A stretch of 64,000 nt of DNA from NCBI GenBank assembly GCA_026545765.1, contig CM048842.1, forward strand, positions 31,607,167 to 31,671,166, given 5' to 3'. The notes beneath the pieces are model-generated. The model saw nothing but the letters and a program-made list of their open reading frames with translations, was not told where the DNA came from and did no database searches. The position numbers and the translations under genes were made by a program. Positions within the stretch are counted from its first letter, which is position 1. Each line of letters opens with the position of its first letter. Origin of the DNA: Plantago major. Lineage: Eukaryota > Streptophyta > Magnoliopsida > Lamiales > Plantaginaceae. This document shows positions 23,560 through 35,305 of this stretch, in pieces.

Positions 23560-24600
23560 ATCCGAGCCGGTAACAGTTCAAAATAATTCTCCCAATAAGG
23601 CCGAAAAATGTGAAAAGACTCCGGGTTGGCCCAATAGCGGCCCAATGGTTGGGCCCATGTCTAGGCCCAAGCCCTTCGCCAGCTGTTGCACACCACGTGT
23701 CGAGTGGTGATTGGTTCGCCACTTCTATATATACCCCTGGATTGTACGGCTTTTCGTCAGATCATTCCATCCCTTTTATAGTAATAGGGGATCCGTATCC
23801 TGTGTCCGGTCATCTGAATGAATAGGTTGATTCCGCCGTTCTCATTTGCTTCGTCTCGGTGGGTTCTTCGGACGTCCGAGGATGCCATCGAGTCGGACTA
23901 TGTGAAAGGTAACGAATATCAGCTTCTCGGAAGGAACCCTTCTCGAATCGTCGTGCCAATCTTCTTTCTGCGAAATGGCGGCGTATCGTCAGCAATGACC
24001 CAGGAAGCGGATTAGCTCGCTGGTTCCGAGGATTCCTAAACACTTACGACTTTTGAGAGTTAATTTTTCGGGATATTTACTCCTTGCAGTATATAAGTTT
24101 CGGACATAGTTCTCGGATTAGGGTGCTAGTCTTCTCTCCCCGGGGGAGTGGACTAGCTCGCTGTTCCCAATGATTATGGAAGACTTATTGGCATGGAGAG
24201 TCTAATTCTCGGGCTGTTTGTGCCTTCCACCATTTAGCATTTTCTTGTGGTGCCCGAGGGTACGAACCAGAAAGTGGTTGTGGTGGAAGATGCGGATCGT
24301 CTGAGAGGACCGTGGAGCTGTCTTGCCGTACCAGAGTTATCCGGTTCGGATTCAACTTGTCCTTTTGTGCGGAATTGAGGACTCATTATTTGGAGATCCA
24401 TTGGTTCGTGCCGTTCCTATTTTGCCTCGGGCCTTTGGCTTGAGCAGGTATGCTTTACTTTCGGATGTTGAATATGCCGCCAAGCTGCGTGTTTGTATTA
24501 TGCGAGCGATGTAGATTGCCCCTGTTTTACGTGACTCGGACGGGTGTATCCGAAGTTTGTAATTTTGTAATTTGTATTTTTTGAATAATACATGGTCTTT
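23560..24600 (+). promoter_or_regulatory. Candidate second antisense transcription unit in Tat-B
   Basis: The plus strand has a compact plant-promoter-like set: several GGCCCA/TGGGCC motifs with CCAAT (23626-23680), a G-box CACGTG (23694-23699), and TATATATA (23726-23733). A GC-rich leader follows, with a donor-like GTGAAAGGTAACG near 23903-23915. Downstream is a small frame at 24247-24378 (VVPEGTNQKVVVVEDADRLR) preceded by an acceptor-like CCATTTAG. An AT-rich stretch with AATAATA at 24584-24590 could serve as a poly(A) signal. No protein family is recognised. It could instead be decayed non-coding spacer with chance motifs. Confidence 0.35.
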
Positions 24601-24971
24601 TGAGTGTTTGCAGTTCTTTCTTCGGCTCGTTATATCACTTCATCCGAACTGACTGGTATAAGTCAATCTTGTCGAGAAATTGATTTCTCGAATATTTGTT
24701 GAACCAATTGGCCCGGACTTTTGTGAATAGTCCGAGGCAATGTGTTTAATGAATATAGTTTTCTAACCTTGCAAAAAGTTGTATTGATTTGATGGAAATT
24801 CCAATACAATGGTGGGCTTCAATAGGACAAAGAGAATGACAAAAACTTGACAATGGCGTAGTCTATTTTCGAAGTGTTAACCTAAGCATAAAGCTTTTCT
24901 AGATTCTTAGCATTCCAGGTTCTCTTCAAGGCTCTTCCTTGGTCGTCTTCTAGCTCGAAGCTCCCATTGAT
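24601..24971. other. Tat-B spacer next to integrase
   Basis: No gene or repeat is recognised in this stretch between the candidate antisense unit and the integrase C-terminus. It may include the 3' untranslated end of pol. Confidence 0.4.
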
Positions 24972-26282
24972 TCAAGGCCCTTCCCATTTGGGCTTGGGTT
25001 TCCCGACATTGCTTAGGATGTCAGCTCTTCTGAGGACTAAGTCTCCGACTTGTATGTCTTTGGGAAATACACGCTTGTTGTAGGCTCGAGCAGTCATGGC
25101 TTGGTATCGAAGGATGCTAGCTAGTGCCTCACTCCGTTTGTTCTCAAGGAGCTCAAGGTCGTAGATCCTTGCGACTTCATTCTGAGCTGGGTTGTATTGC
25201 TGGATCCTTTGGGTTTCCACTACTACTTCCGAGGGGATGACCGCCTCGGAGCCGTAGATAAGGGAGTAGGGCGTCTCCTGTGTGGAAGTTCGAGTCGTCG
25301 TCCTGTGTGCCCAAAGGACCGCGTCGAGATCATCTGCCCAACTGTCTTGGGAAGTCCTCAACCTTTTCTCCAAAATCTTGACCATGGTCTTGTTGGCGGC
25401 TTCTACTTGACCATTGGCTTGGGGGTAACCAACGGAAGTGAAGCATTGTTCTATTTTGAAATACTGGAGCCATTCCTTCAGTCTTGCCCCGGAGAACTGA
25501 GCCCCGTTGTCCGAGACTATAAATCTTGGATGTCCGAAGCGGCAGATGATGTTCTTCCAGATGAATGTCCGTACTCTACTTTCAGTGATGGTAGAAATTG
25601 CTTCTGCCTCAACCCACTTGGTAAAATATTCCACCGCCACGATCAGGAACTTCTTCTGATGAGTTCCGCGTGGAAAGGGACCAACTATGTCTATGCCCCA
25701 TTGATCAAATGGGCACGCTATGATTGATGGAATCATAGGGTTGGTCGGACGATGTGGTATGTTGGTGTAGTATTGGCAGTCTTCACAGGCACGAGCGCAG
25801 TTGGCAGCATCTGCATCAATGGTAGGCCAATAGTATCCTTGCCTTATGATCTTCTGAGCCAGAGTTCGTCCCCCGGAGTGACTCCCGCAACATCCCGCAT
25901 AGGGAACAAGGCATCTCATGTGAGCGCCGGTGAAAGATCTCTTGTAAAGATCATTTCCCATGATGAAGTATTTGTTGGCTCGGCATAGGATCCTCCTTGC
26001 TTCTCTAGGATCCGCAGGTAGAGAGCCATCCTTGAGATAGTTAAATATGTCAGGCATCCAACTCCTTTCAGCACTCAAAAGGAAGACTTTTCCATTAAGA
26101 TTTTCCAGGGAAGAGTCCGTGAGAGTCATCAGGATGACCCTCCTTGTGTCTATAGCTCCTAAGGCCGAGGCATACTTGGAAAGGGCGTCGGCCTTTTCGT
26201 TCCACTCCCTGTGAAATTGCTCAAGAGTGAATACTTCAAAGTGCTCAACCTCTTTCTTGAGAAGTTCCAAGTACTTGATCAT
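24972..26282 (-). pseudogene. Tat-B integrase (with end of second RNase H)
   Basis: A 436-residue open frame. Its N-terminus (FHREWNEKADALSKYASALG) is the tail of the archaeal-type RNase H. It is followed by the integrase zinc-binding H2C2 region (GGRTLAQKIIRQGYYWPTID, CARACEDCQYY) and the DDE core (WGIDIVGPFPRGTHQKKFLI, FIVSDNGAQFSGARLKEWL, GYPQANGQVEAANKTMVKIL). The C-terminal part has TPYSLIYGSEAVIPSEVVVE and GDLVLRRADILSN. Integrase joins the cDNA to the host genome; its place after RT and RNase H marks Ty3/gypsy. This frame looks long and open, though the element as a whole is broken. Confidence 0.93.
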
Positions 26283-26356
26283 GTTGGGTCCTTTAGCGTG
26301 AAGGACCCGAGCTGGGATTCCACAGTGAGATGCATGCGGGCCTTAATTCTTCTTAC

Positions 26357-27340
26357 TTAAAGAGCTCTTGCCATCCTCAAGCCAGTGAGGAGTGCTTCGT
26401 ATTCTGCCTCGTTATTTGTTACTTTAAAATTGAGGGTGATGGCGTATTCCAGCTTGGCTCCTTCAGGACTCTCAAGAAAAATTCCTATTCCTCCCATTCG
26501 TCCAGTAGAAGATCCATCCACTTGTAACGTCCAACATTCATTGTTCTCAAATTTGCTTTTTGATTCATTAGTAGGCACTTTTCTGTCTTCCTGCTACTTG
26601 TCGGAAGATGCAGGTGTCGAAGTGTTTGTTACTTCGTCTAGGAGGAACATATGTCTCACCCTCAGGGAGTCATCCATAGGTTCCTGATATCCGGACCAGA
26701 GCTGAATCTTACTTCTGAATATCTCTTCAGGCTCATTCTCTTTTGCCCTTTCTCCTCCTGGGGTATCCTTTGTTTGGGTGAGCATGACGTAGCTCACGAC
26801 CTCCTGTGAGCTTTTGGTTCCTTCTTTCGTTTCCTCTGGGTAATCTACCAGGAAGTCAACAAGGACTTGAGCCTTTTTAGCAGAGGGGGCTTGGTACCCG
26901 ATATCATATTCACTTAGCTCGATCGCCCATTTGGATAAGTGTCCTGATTGATCTGGTTTGCCTAGGACATGTTTGAATGGTTCATTGGTGAGGACCACGA
27001 TCCGATGAGATTTGAAGTAAGGCTTCAGTCGCCGGGCAGTGTAGATTAGCGCGAAGGCGAGCTTCTCAATTTTGACATATCTGGCCTCAGAACCCACGAG
27101 GGCCTTGCTCAAGTAATAGATTGGCAAGTGGTCGTTTCCTTGTAGCTAGGTAGAGGTAGAGAGGTTCACCATCCACTGGTTTGGACAACAGAGGTGGCGA
27201 GAGGAGGTAGCTTTTTAAGTTGTCCAAGGCTTCTTCGCACTCCTTTGTCCACTCGAACTTGTCTCCTTTCCTTAGAATTTTGAAGAAAGGCAAGTTTTTC
27301 TCGGCGGACTTGGAAATGAAACGGCTCAGGGCCATCACTC
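26357..27340 (-). pseudogene. Tat-B RNase H and archaeal-type second RNase H
   Basis: The RT-linked RNase H shows LPFFKILRKGDKFEWTKECE, YYLSKALVGSEARYVKIEKL and HRIVVLTNEPFKHVLGKPDQ (26594-27340). It is followed by a linker and a second RNase H at 26357-26578 with CWTLQVDGSSTGRMGGIGIF and FKVTNNEAEYEALLTGLRMA. A second, archaeal-type RNase H is an established mark of the Tat lineage. Both would degrade the RNA strand during reverse transcription. It is broken. Confidence 0.9.
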
Positions 27341-27513
27341 ATCCTAAGAGATTTTGCACCTCATTGATTGTCGTTGGCTGGGGTAAGTCTAAGATTGCAT
27401 TTATCTTCTCCGGATTGGCGCTGATACCTCTCTCCATGACCATGTAGCAGAGGAACTTTCCTCCTTTTACACCAAATGTACACTTCTCTGGGTTCAACTT
27501 CATTCCATATTTC

Positions 27514-28170
27514 CTAAGGGTGGAAAAGCACTTGTTGAGATGCTCGATGTGTTGCTTCGGTTTTGCTTTTTACTAGCATGTCATCCACGTAAACTTCCAT
27601 GGTTTTGCCCAACTCCTCTTTGAACATCTTGTTCACCAGTCGCTGATATGTAGCGCCTGCGTTCTTGAGGCCAAATGGCATGACCTTGAAGCAGTAGACC
27701 CCTCCAGCCGCAAAGAAGGTCATCTTCTTGACGTCTTCCTGGGCCATCCTGATTTGGTAAAAGCCTTGATAGGCGTCCATGAAACTTAGGAGTGCGCATC
27801 CCGCGGTGGAGTCAACTAGCTGGTCTATGCGAGGTAATGGATAAGGATCCTTTGGGCAAAATTTGTTAAGCCTAGTGAAGTCATTACACATTCTCCACTT
27901 TCCTAGAGCTTTCTCAACGAGGACCACGTTCTGAGACCGGTCAGTACGACTTCCTCGATGTGTCCTGCTTTCATCAATTTGTCCACCTCTCCTGCTATGA
28001 TAGCATCCTCAACAGGCCCAAAGTCCTTCCTCTTCTGTCGGATGTGTTTTACCGTTGGATCCATGTTCAGGCGGTGAACTGCAATCCTTGGGTCTATCCC
28101 CTTAAGATCATCGGTTCTCCAGGCAAAGATATTGTGATTGTCTCGAAGGCATGTGATGAGCTTCATTTCT
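27514..28170 (-). pseudogene. Tat-B reverse transcriptase
   Basis: A gypsy RVT_1 reverse transcriptase. It has the N-terminal HNIFAWRTDDLKGIDPRIAV, then WRMCNDFTRLNKFCPKDPYP, LSFMDAYQGFYQIRMAQEDV, FKVMPFGLKNAGATYQRLVN and the catalytic MEVYVDDMLVKSK. Order and spacing are those of Tat/Ogre-type elements. It is broken. Confidence 0.92.
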
Positions 28171-28251
28171 ATACATGCTCATCTACTTCGATCCGAGTTA
28201 CCTTTTCGAGTCCCCTCAATCAATGAACCTCTTTCGGGGCTTCATGAGGTT

Positions 28252-29201
28252 CTATCTGGCGATCTTGGGAACCTTTCCATGGCGACCAACACCAATTTCT
28301 TCCTTTAATGGGGTAAGAGCCACATGAGGAGGGCTCCTGGGTCTCTTAATGACCGAAAGAACGGGTACTGTGGCTCCTCTGGTCGACATGATGTAGCATT
28401 CCCAGGCTTCTCTAACATTGCCCACTTCTTCACCCACACCGTTCGAGGTTGGGAACTTTACCCTGTTGTGTAGGGGAGAAGCGACTGCCCTGAATTGGTT
28501 AAGCCCCGAGCGACCCAGGATCACGTTATAGTCGAATGTGTTGTCGACCACCACGAAGAGGATCGTCTCAGTCACCCTTGTAGGGAAGGCGCCCATAGAG
28601 ACTTGTAATGGTATACTTCCAATGGGACGCACTATAGAGCCCCCGAATCCTACCAGAGAGGTTTGTACTCGCCCGTACTAACGTTACCCAGGTGCATTTG
28701 TTCCACAGTTCTCCTAGATATTGCATTGGAGGAACTCCCTGTATCAACAAGTACCTTGTTGACTTTGTAAGTGGCGATAACTAGAGAAATGACCAAAGGT
28801 ATGTCAGGATCTTTAAGATCTCCTCCACCAGACGGTGGTGGAGGTATCTCACTGTCATCAAAAGTGATGGCGTTTGTTCCTTTCAGAACCGGCGGAGCAT
28901 AGATTCTGTCATTGTTTCTCAAATGTTGCGCGGTTCTTTTACTTGCGTTCCGGCTATCTCCTCCAGTTGGACCTCCTGCAATGTCATTGATAACCCCGCT
29001 ATAGGGGAGATTTTTCGTTTCCATGTCTTCGCGATACCCATGGTATCTTTGGGTATGGTGGGGTGGAATCTCTGCTGGAGGTGGCGGTAAGGATCCTGTC
29101 GGAGGTTCCGAACCACGCTCCTCCTTCATTTGTTCATTCTTCTGGTGCCTGGAGGGTTCTTCCTCGTATATTGGTTCCTTCAATTTACCACTCCTTATCA
29201 A
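28252..29201 (-). pseudogene. Tat-B protease
   Basis: A retropepsin-type domain with the active-site motif KVLVDTGSSSNAIS near 28725-28770, preceded by ITFDDSEIPPPP and a proline-rich linker. It is followed by TETILFVVVDNTFDYNVILG and RSGLNQFRAVASPLHNRVKF. It would process the polyprotein. It is broken. Confidence 0.85.
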
Positions 29202-29218
29202 CTTTTCTATTTCTGTTT

Positions 29219-30721
29219 TCAGCTGGACACAATCTTCAGTCGAATGACCTTTGTGCTTATAAAACTACAGTATTCCTTTGAAGCTTTGTTCTTCTTGTTG
29301 CTCCTTGTAGGTTTTGTCCATTGTATATCCAAGTTTTTCTCAACAATAGAGGCCAAGATGTCGGATCTTGGTCTATTGAGGCGAGTATACTCGGCGTATC
29401 TTCTTGGTGGTGTTCTTTCCCTGCGGAACTCCCCTCTATCTCTAAGTTCCTTCTTTTGTTCAAACTTTCCTGGACGGGGAAGAGGTTCCTGTCTTGCTTG
29501 CTCTTTTCCCTTTTTGGCCCTGGCTCTTATTGGGACATTTCTCCTGTATTCTTCTCCATACAAGACTCCTTCGCAGATATCTTCCAAGTACTTCTCAGTT
29601 GTGATTTCCTCGTTGGAAAGCTTTCTTCTGAGATCATCGTTGTAAGTGTTAGCGTACAGGTGTCGGACCCGTTCTTTGATGCTGTGAGGTTCTACTTGGC
29701 GCACTTCGGCATTGAAACGGTCAAGGAATGTCCTAAGGTCCTCGTGCTCTTTCTGGATTACTCCTACCAAGTGCTCGACCGATCTCTTTCTCTTCTTTGC
29801 TTTCTCAAACCTTTTCAGGAAGAGGGAAGCGATATCTGCGTAGGATTTGATGGAGCCGTTGGGTAAAGAGGTCCACCAATCCATTGCTTCTCCAAAGAGT
29901 GTAGTGGAGAAGTTGAGAGCTTTCATGTTGTCATTCAGGCCGTTGCTCTCCATCTTACTTTCTTACCTAGTAAGGTGCCCCACGGGACAAGTATCTCCAT
30001 GATAGTGCTCGGCGGTTAGTTTCTCACCAGTCCTTGGGTTGATGGCCACATCTGGAGGAAGATCGTCAACAGGGACTATCGAGATGCTTTCTGCCACGTG
30101 GTCTCTTGGCGCATGCTGTAGAGCCCCACCCCGGCTAGTTCCAGCTTCATCTGCCCATGCCATTACCGGACTTCTTCCCTGCTGCTCGTGAGAAGCAGCG
30201 GCCCTCCTGTTGAGAAGGTTCCTTAGGTCCTCTGGTTGAGCTGGTTCTCCTAACCTTTGTTGGATTGGGCGATGTTCATTCCTTGATTGTGCGGGTTCAA
30301 CTTGTCTTGGAATTGCCAAAGGAGCAGTGGGTTGAGGAGGCTGAAGATTGTTTAGTCCAAAACACCCTTGAATGGTGGTGAATAAGAGGCCAAACTGATT
30401 CTCACTCATTCCAAACTCACTTGGACGAATGATCTACTCATTCGGAAGGGTGAAGTTTCTTCCCGGAGGAGGACCATGTGTTCCTGACGGAGGGATTTGT
30501 CCTTCAACTCCGAGTACCTGGGTCCTTATTGATGGATCAGCGGCTCTTTCCTCCTCTGAAGAGAGGCTAGCGGTGTGGCCATCACTTGGGCAATCCATTG
30601 TGTTTCTTGAAGAGGTTCTTCCCACTCTTTCCCTTCGAGTGGGAGGTCTGCCTCTTTGCCTCGGGGCAGGCGTGCCAATCGCAGTAGCGTTGGTTCTTAC
30701 TGACCTTCTTGTTCTTGCCAT
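29219..30721 (-). pseudogene. Tat-B gag
   Basis: The likely start at 30721 opens MARTRRSVRTNATAIGTPAP. An arginine/proline-rich N-terminus and glutamine/arginine-rich linker (29963-30410) lead to the retrotransposon-gag domain (29219-29953). That domain has FGEAMDWWTSLPNGSIKSYA, FLKRFEKAKKRKRSVEHLVG and TFLDRFNAEVRQVEPHSIKE. A charged arginine-rich tail follows. It would form the particle and bind RNA. It is broken. Confidence 0.85.
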
Positions 30722-30751
30722 TACTGAAGAGAATGGAACTTTTTGTAAAGG

Positions 30752-30769
30752 TTCCCACAGACGGCGCCA
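30752..30769 (-). other. Tat-B primer binding site
   Basis: The minus strand reads TGGCGCCGTCTGTGGGAA three bases after the 5' LTR. A TGGCGCC-type PBS, complementary to a tRNA 3' end, is usual for Tat elements; I do not name the tRNA. Confidence 0.8.
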
Positions 30770-30772
30770 AAA

Positions 30773-31654
30773 TGTTGTGGGTGAAGGTTCCCCAACCACT
30801 TAGAGATTATTCTATCCCACTGGTAATGGATAAGATATCCTCAATTAAGAGGCCCCGTACAGCTTAAGAGCCAACGTGTGAGAGCCTGAGATCCGAAGCT
30901 TGATAAGAACTGCCAAGTGACTTTGAGGGGGGGGGGGGTTAGGACCCGGTTTGCTAAGTGTCAAACTAGTTTTAGACTTTACTCAAGAGAGACTGAAGAT
31001 CTACTCTGTGTGATAGTCAAGGTTCGGAAGTGATTATTTCTTACCATTATCATGGGAGTGTGTGCCCTATATGTAGATTTCTCCCCAATTGGGAGGGTTC
31101 CACTAGATCGTGCCAAGTGTAAGGCCTGGATTGAGCCACCAAGGCTTCAATAGGCCCATGGCCCATTAATGACACTTGCCCCATTCCACTTTGGGCTTTC
31201 AGGGGTAGTTTAGTCATTAATGTGAGAGTTTTAGAGACTTTGATATAGTCTGTTGTGGGTCAAGGTCCGAAGAGGTTGTTCCGGACGTTTGGTTCGGACT
31301 GTACTGGGTTATTTGGTGAACTCCCATAAATTTGTCCGACTCCTCCGATTCGGACCATATTACCCGGACCTCCTTATTCTTTAGTGCCAGTTTACTTGGT
31401 TGCTTGTGAGATTGTCATGTTGGATCCGGATCGTCGTCCGGATCGGACCCATGATTCTGGACCCTTTGGAGGGTCGGACTACTACCGTCTGAAGTCCTTT
31501 CTGTCCTTCTCCTTTATGATGGGTCGGACCTGAGGGGCCTAGGATCAGACCTTAGGGTCAGATTATAGTGTCTCGGATCCTCAGACAACATGGGACGCCT
31601 TGGGATTCGTTCCAAAGGTGTCTATGACGGATTGGACATAATTTCGTATCAACA
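30773..31654 (-). repeat. Tat-B 5' LTR
   Basis: An 882-bp LTR with TGTTGTGGGTGAAGG..CGTATCAACA ends, partner of 2050-2906, followed by the TSD GGGAG at 31655-31659. A G run of about 12 lies near 30928-30939. Confidence 0.93.
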
Positions 31655-32330
31655 GGGAGGAGGTCATCCAAATTCATCTCCCCATCAGGGTCCAGATAAG
31701 TTACTTGCAGACGAGTCCGAGGGTACTTGATGCGTACCACATCATCCCCTTTCTTTTTCCCCTCGGACGTCTGCGTAGCAAGTGCCCGATTCAATCCTTG
31801 GGCCGAGCTTTCTCCACTCGGACGGCTTGCGCTCGGACGGTCAGATATCTTGATCCATTTCAACGGAGGAATAGCCCCCTCCACATTGTCATCTTCTTCT
31901 TCTTCTCCCTCACTTTCTTCTTTTTCTCCCTTCTCCACATGTTTTTCCTCCGCATGACTTTCTTCAACTTTCTCGTCTTGAGCGAATCGACTCCACATTT
32001 GTTTGGAGAGGAGCAACAACTCGGACTATATCTTCCCTACCAGCTTCGAACATGCCTAACTCCGGAAGAGACTCCGAAGTATCGTGCACTTCTCAACATT
32101 GATCTCCTGTGGGTTCGGGACGAAAGGGATCTGATTAGGATTAATCCTAAAGTTATAACCTAAGTTGCGACAAAGGTTTTGGATCTCTACCGAAAGTTCG
32201 ATTCGTTGCCTGTTCAATGCGGACGTGGATTGCCTATTGTCCGAGGGAAAGAAAGGGAATTCCTATGAAATTTTAAGTTTACAGTCCGAGAGTCCGTTTA
32301 TGTAACTTATGGGTAAAACCCATAAGGGGT
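31655..32330 (-). pseudogene. Tat-A antisense ORF, N-terminal part
   Basis: This is the continuation of the 1-2044 ORF across the Tat-B insertion. The minus strand encodes NLGYNFRINPNQIPFVPNP, the counterpart of RNLGYNFRSNPNRVPFVPDP in Tat-B. A glutamate-rich stretch follows (about 31850-31990), then GDDVVRIKYPRTRLQVTYLD up to the insertion point. The leader and promoter that Tat-B shows before this ORF are not found here; Athila-like sequence begins instead, so the right boundary is approximate. It is broken. Confidence 0.65.
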
Positions 32331-32470
32331 TCGGAGAGAACTAAGTGTTGTCGGATATTCACAGGAAGCTCCAAGTAGGCTCGATGCCTGCTCAAAATTT
32401 GTTCCCGTATGACAACGGATAACGGTAATATACAGCAGTCGAGCTAACGACTATAAGAAAAGGCGCTTCC

Positions 32471-35287
32471 TGGGAGGCAACCCGGGGGTTCATAATGAAG
32501 AACGGAAGAGTCGACGCTAATGACTATAACCAAAGCATGACTTATTGCTTTGCATATAGATATAGGTGCATATTGCATTTAGGATAGATTTTCTTTATTA
32601 ATTTTTTATTATAAAAAAAATTGTGGGAGATCAGATCTCACCGCGGTGAGCTAGGGAAAAAGGCGGCTCACCGCGGTCTGCAGAAGGCATAAAGTTTGCC
32701 TCTCTGCTGGACCGCAGTGAAGGGCACCCTAGCCCCTGCCTCACCGCGGTGAGGCTTGACGATTAAAGAGTAGGAGGGCTTCTCCCTCCTTCACCTTTTT
32801 CACTCTCCTTACCCGTTTTTCCCCCAATTTTTGAGATTTTCACCAATTCTCCACCATTTAACTTGGGTAATAAACCGTTGCGAAGGTAGTTAGTTTCTCC
32901 ACTACTTGGAGACTTTAATCCGTGTTTATATCCATTAATTCTTCCGGAATCGAGGTACTTCTTTCCACTATCTTTATTTTGCAAACTTGGATTTCTATAC
33001 TTGATTGATTGTTATTGAGTATGTGTCTATGCTTATGAGGTATGAAATTGTCTAGATAAGTCATAATCCAAGTTAGCTTAGTTTGATTTTCTGGAGATTT
33101 ATGATGTTTTTGGTGGAAGGGTATTATTGTGCTAGCTTGTTCATCTTAGGATTTTATATTAAGTCTTTGCATATTTGATGATAAAATTGAGCTTGCTACT
33201 GTTTCAATTGGGAAAATCCCTTGTAGTAACAAATGTTTGCACTATGGTAAGCATGATTATGTTGTAGGATAAGGCATTGTTGTTACTACTTGCAAGAATT
33301 GTTGTGGCCACATTTGAATGCACTATGGTTTGCATGTAACTATGAGTTAGGATTAGGCATTCGTGTAGCTACATTTTGATATGGGTGTAGCGCTGTCATT
33401 TTCTATCCAGGTACTATGGCACCCAAAACAAAGAGTGTGTCCAAAAAGTAGAAGGGAGCCCCAGTTCGAACACATTAAGGGGAGGCAAAGCGTGATAACC
33501 TCCGATTTTTCAGAGTTAGGGGTTGCTGCCAAGGACTTGCCGCGGTTTGGTATGCAATTGAATCAGTGGGATTCATGCTATTCGAGTCTCCTGACACATG
33601 TCTGCGGACACCTTGAGCTCTTGGCGCCTAGTGCATATGGAGCAAATGCTCAAAGCTCAGACGGATGACCGACATCAAGAGGAGTCTCATCTTAGGACCC
33701 ATGGTCCGCCTTCCTCTTAGTGATCATGCCGAGGGCATACTACGGGCGGTAACTCAATAACTCCCTCTTTTTATTTATTCCCTAGGCTAGGGACTAGCTA
33801 TCGAATAGGTTTTGGGAGGGAAGTTGTACTCATATGCTTAGATGCCTCGGATTATTGCTGCCTTGTAAATATGTATATATGTGTTTTTCTTTTCTTTTTC
33901 GTTTTTGCGATTGTTTGGGGTGGTATGTTAGCCACTTTTATGTGATTACAGTTGAGTCGTGTCTTTTGGCCTAATTTTTTGCCTATTTCAAAAAAAATTT
34001 GTGTCTAGTCTTGAGTTCTTTTGACAAGTCTGGTTAACTATTTCCTTAGTTAAGCCTTTTTACTGATATGATCTTAGATGGCCTCTGACTGAGTGCTAAG
34101 GAATTTTCGAAAATCACTCTAGTTCGTTTCACTTGTAAATAAAAAGTCTTCTTGTTTTAGTAGTCAAAAAGCCGGTAAGAAGCCTTAAAGCCGATGAAAA
34201 AATCTTTACTGGCAAATGTGTGAGTCTAGTAGGATGAGCAAGTTTTTTTTAACTTGCGCCACTTCACATACATGTGCACTCTTTTTCAAACAAGTATGAC
34301 GAACGGCATTTTCGACTTGTTGTCTCGATTCTTGAACCTGTTCCAAGGAACAGGTTTGGGGAGGAGGACTCTTGTCAACTTTATACTAAGGCTCACTACT
34401 TTCTATATTTGAGCTATGGTCGATTTCGAAATTGTTTTGTATTGTTATGCTGCCGTTCTAAACAATAATAAAAAAAATCTCGAGGTGTATTCCAGGATCA
34501 TTTATGATCGTCTAAGATCGTGTTGGGCATTTCCAAATACTACCTATAAACCAACGCGGGGCTGATTGTGCGTATGCTATGATGGTGGATGGTTTTGTTT
34601 CCAAAATGCATGCCGAATACTATCTATAAACCAGCGCATGAGTGGTGCTCGTATGTTCTGAGGGTTGATGGGGTGTATACCAAACCAACACGTACAAAAG
34701 TACAGATCTTAGGCAACCTATTGGGATGCACTTGCAACATTGAGATAAAAAAGAAAAGAAAAAATGAAAAAATAGAAAATCTGTGCAAAAAGAGCAAAGC
34801 ACAAGAGAAAAAAGAGAGAAATAAACGTGCAAAAAGAGCAAAGCACGGCAGCTCATTTTATTTCCTTGTATTTGATTTCAACCCATTTACTAAAAGTCCT
34901 TTCTGACTCGTTTAAATTGAGTGCAAAAGCATGTAATATTAGTGGCAGCTTGTGACGTTTGTTGTCACCGTCCTGAGTTAAGTCTTGAGCGAATACCCTA
35001 TTTACTAGACACTTCCAGATGAGAGACTTGAGAGTTGCACTATTATTTTCCTTTGTGAGGGACTACTAGGATAGGATTAAGTTTTATTTACCTTTGAAAC
35101 GGAAGATTGTGATCTTTGCAAAGCTACTTGTCAAAGTTAGGGGGATAGAAGTTTACAACAGTATAAGTGCTTATCTTTGGCAATACTTGCTCCGGTAGCT
35201 TGTCGATTGAACTCTTCTGTGTTACGTCGTGTCTATGAGTTTTTTCTTTTTCTAGGTTTTAGAGTTCTTTGCTCGAGGATGAGCAAA
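32471..35287 (+). other. Athila internal region, mostly non-coding, with short repeats
   Basis: No intact gene is seen. It holds GC-rich ACCGCGGT palindromes at 32640-32755, a diverged direct repeat of about 81 bases (GCACTATGG at 33239 and 33320), a direct repeat of about 80 bases near 34535-34700 (around CTATAAACCA), and a 47-base-spaced repeat of GTGCAAAAAGAGCAAAGCAC near 34783 and 34829. The T-rich and A-rich runs between them are unremarkable. Confidence 0.55.
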
Positions 35288-35305
35288 GGTTCGGTTTGGG
35301 GAGTT

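Larger units (their letters stand above)
2050..31654 (-). mobile_element. Tat-B: Ty3/gypsy Tat-lineage element with both LTRs, host of Copia-A
   Basis: Both LTRs (2050-2906 and 30773-31654) start TGTTGTGGGTG and end TCGTATCAACA on the plus strand. They are flanked by a perfect 5-bp TSD GGGAG at 2045-2049 and 31655-31659. Without the Copia-A insertion the element is about 13.7 kb, in the range of long Tat elements such as Grande. Read on the minus strand the order is 5' LTR, PBS, gag, protease, reverse transcriptase, RNase H, a second (archaeal-type) RNase H, integrase, then an antisense ORF on the opposite strand, polypurine tract and 3' LTR. The dual RNase H and antisense ORF support the Tat lineage. 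The LTRs differ by a few percent by eye, suggesting roughly one to three million years at usual plant rates. It is broken, with perhaps ten breaks, but structurally complete. Confidence 0.9.

Noticed and set aside
25197-25727. Plus-strand open frame of 176 codons opposite the Tat-B integrase
   Set aside because: It is the shadow of the well-supported minus-strand integrase and has no family features.
29321-29866. Plus-strand open frame of 181 codons opposite Tat-B gag
   Set aside because: It lies wholly opposite the retrotransposon-gag domain; a shadow frame.
34600-34900. A small gene or structural RNA around the lysine-rich frame
   Set aside because: The frame is produced by an A-rich repeat (GTGCAAAAAGAGCAAAGC) in the Athila non-coding region.
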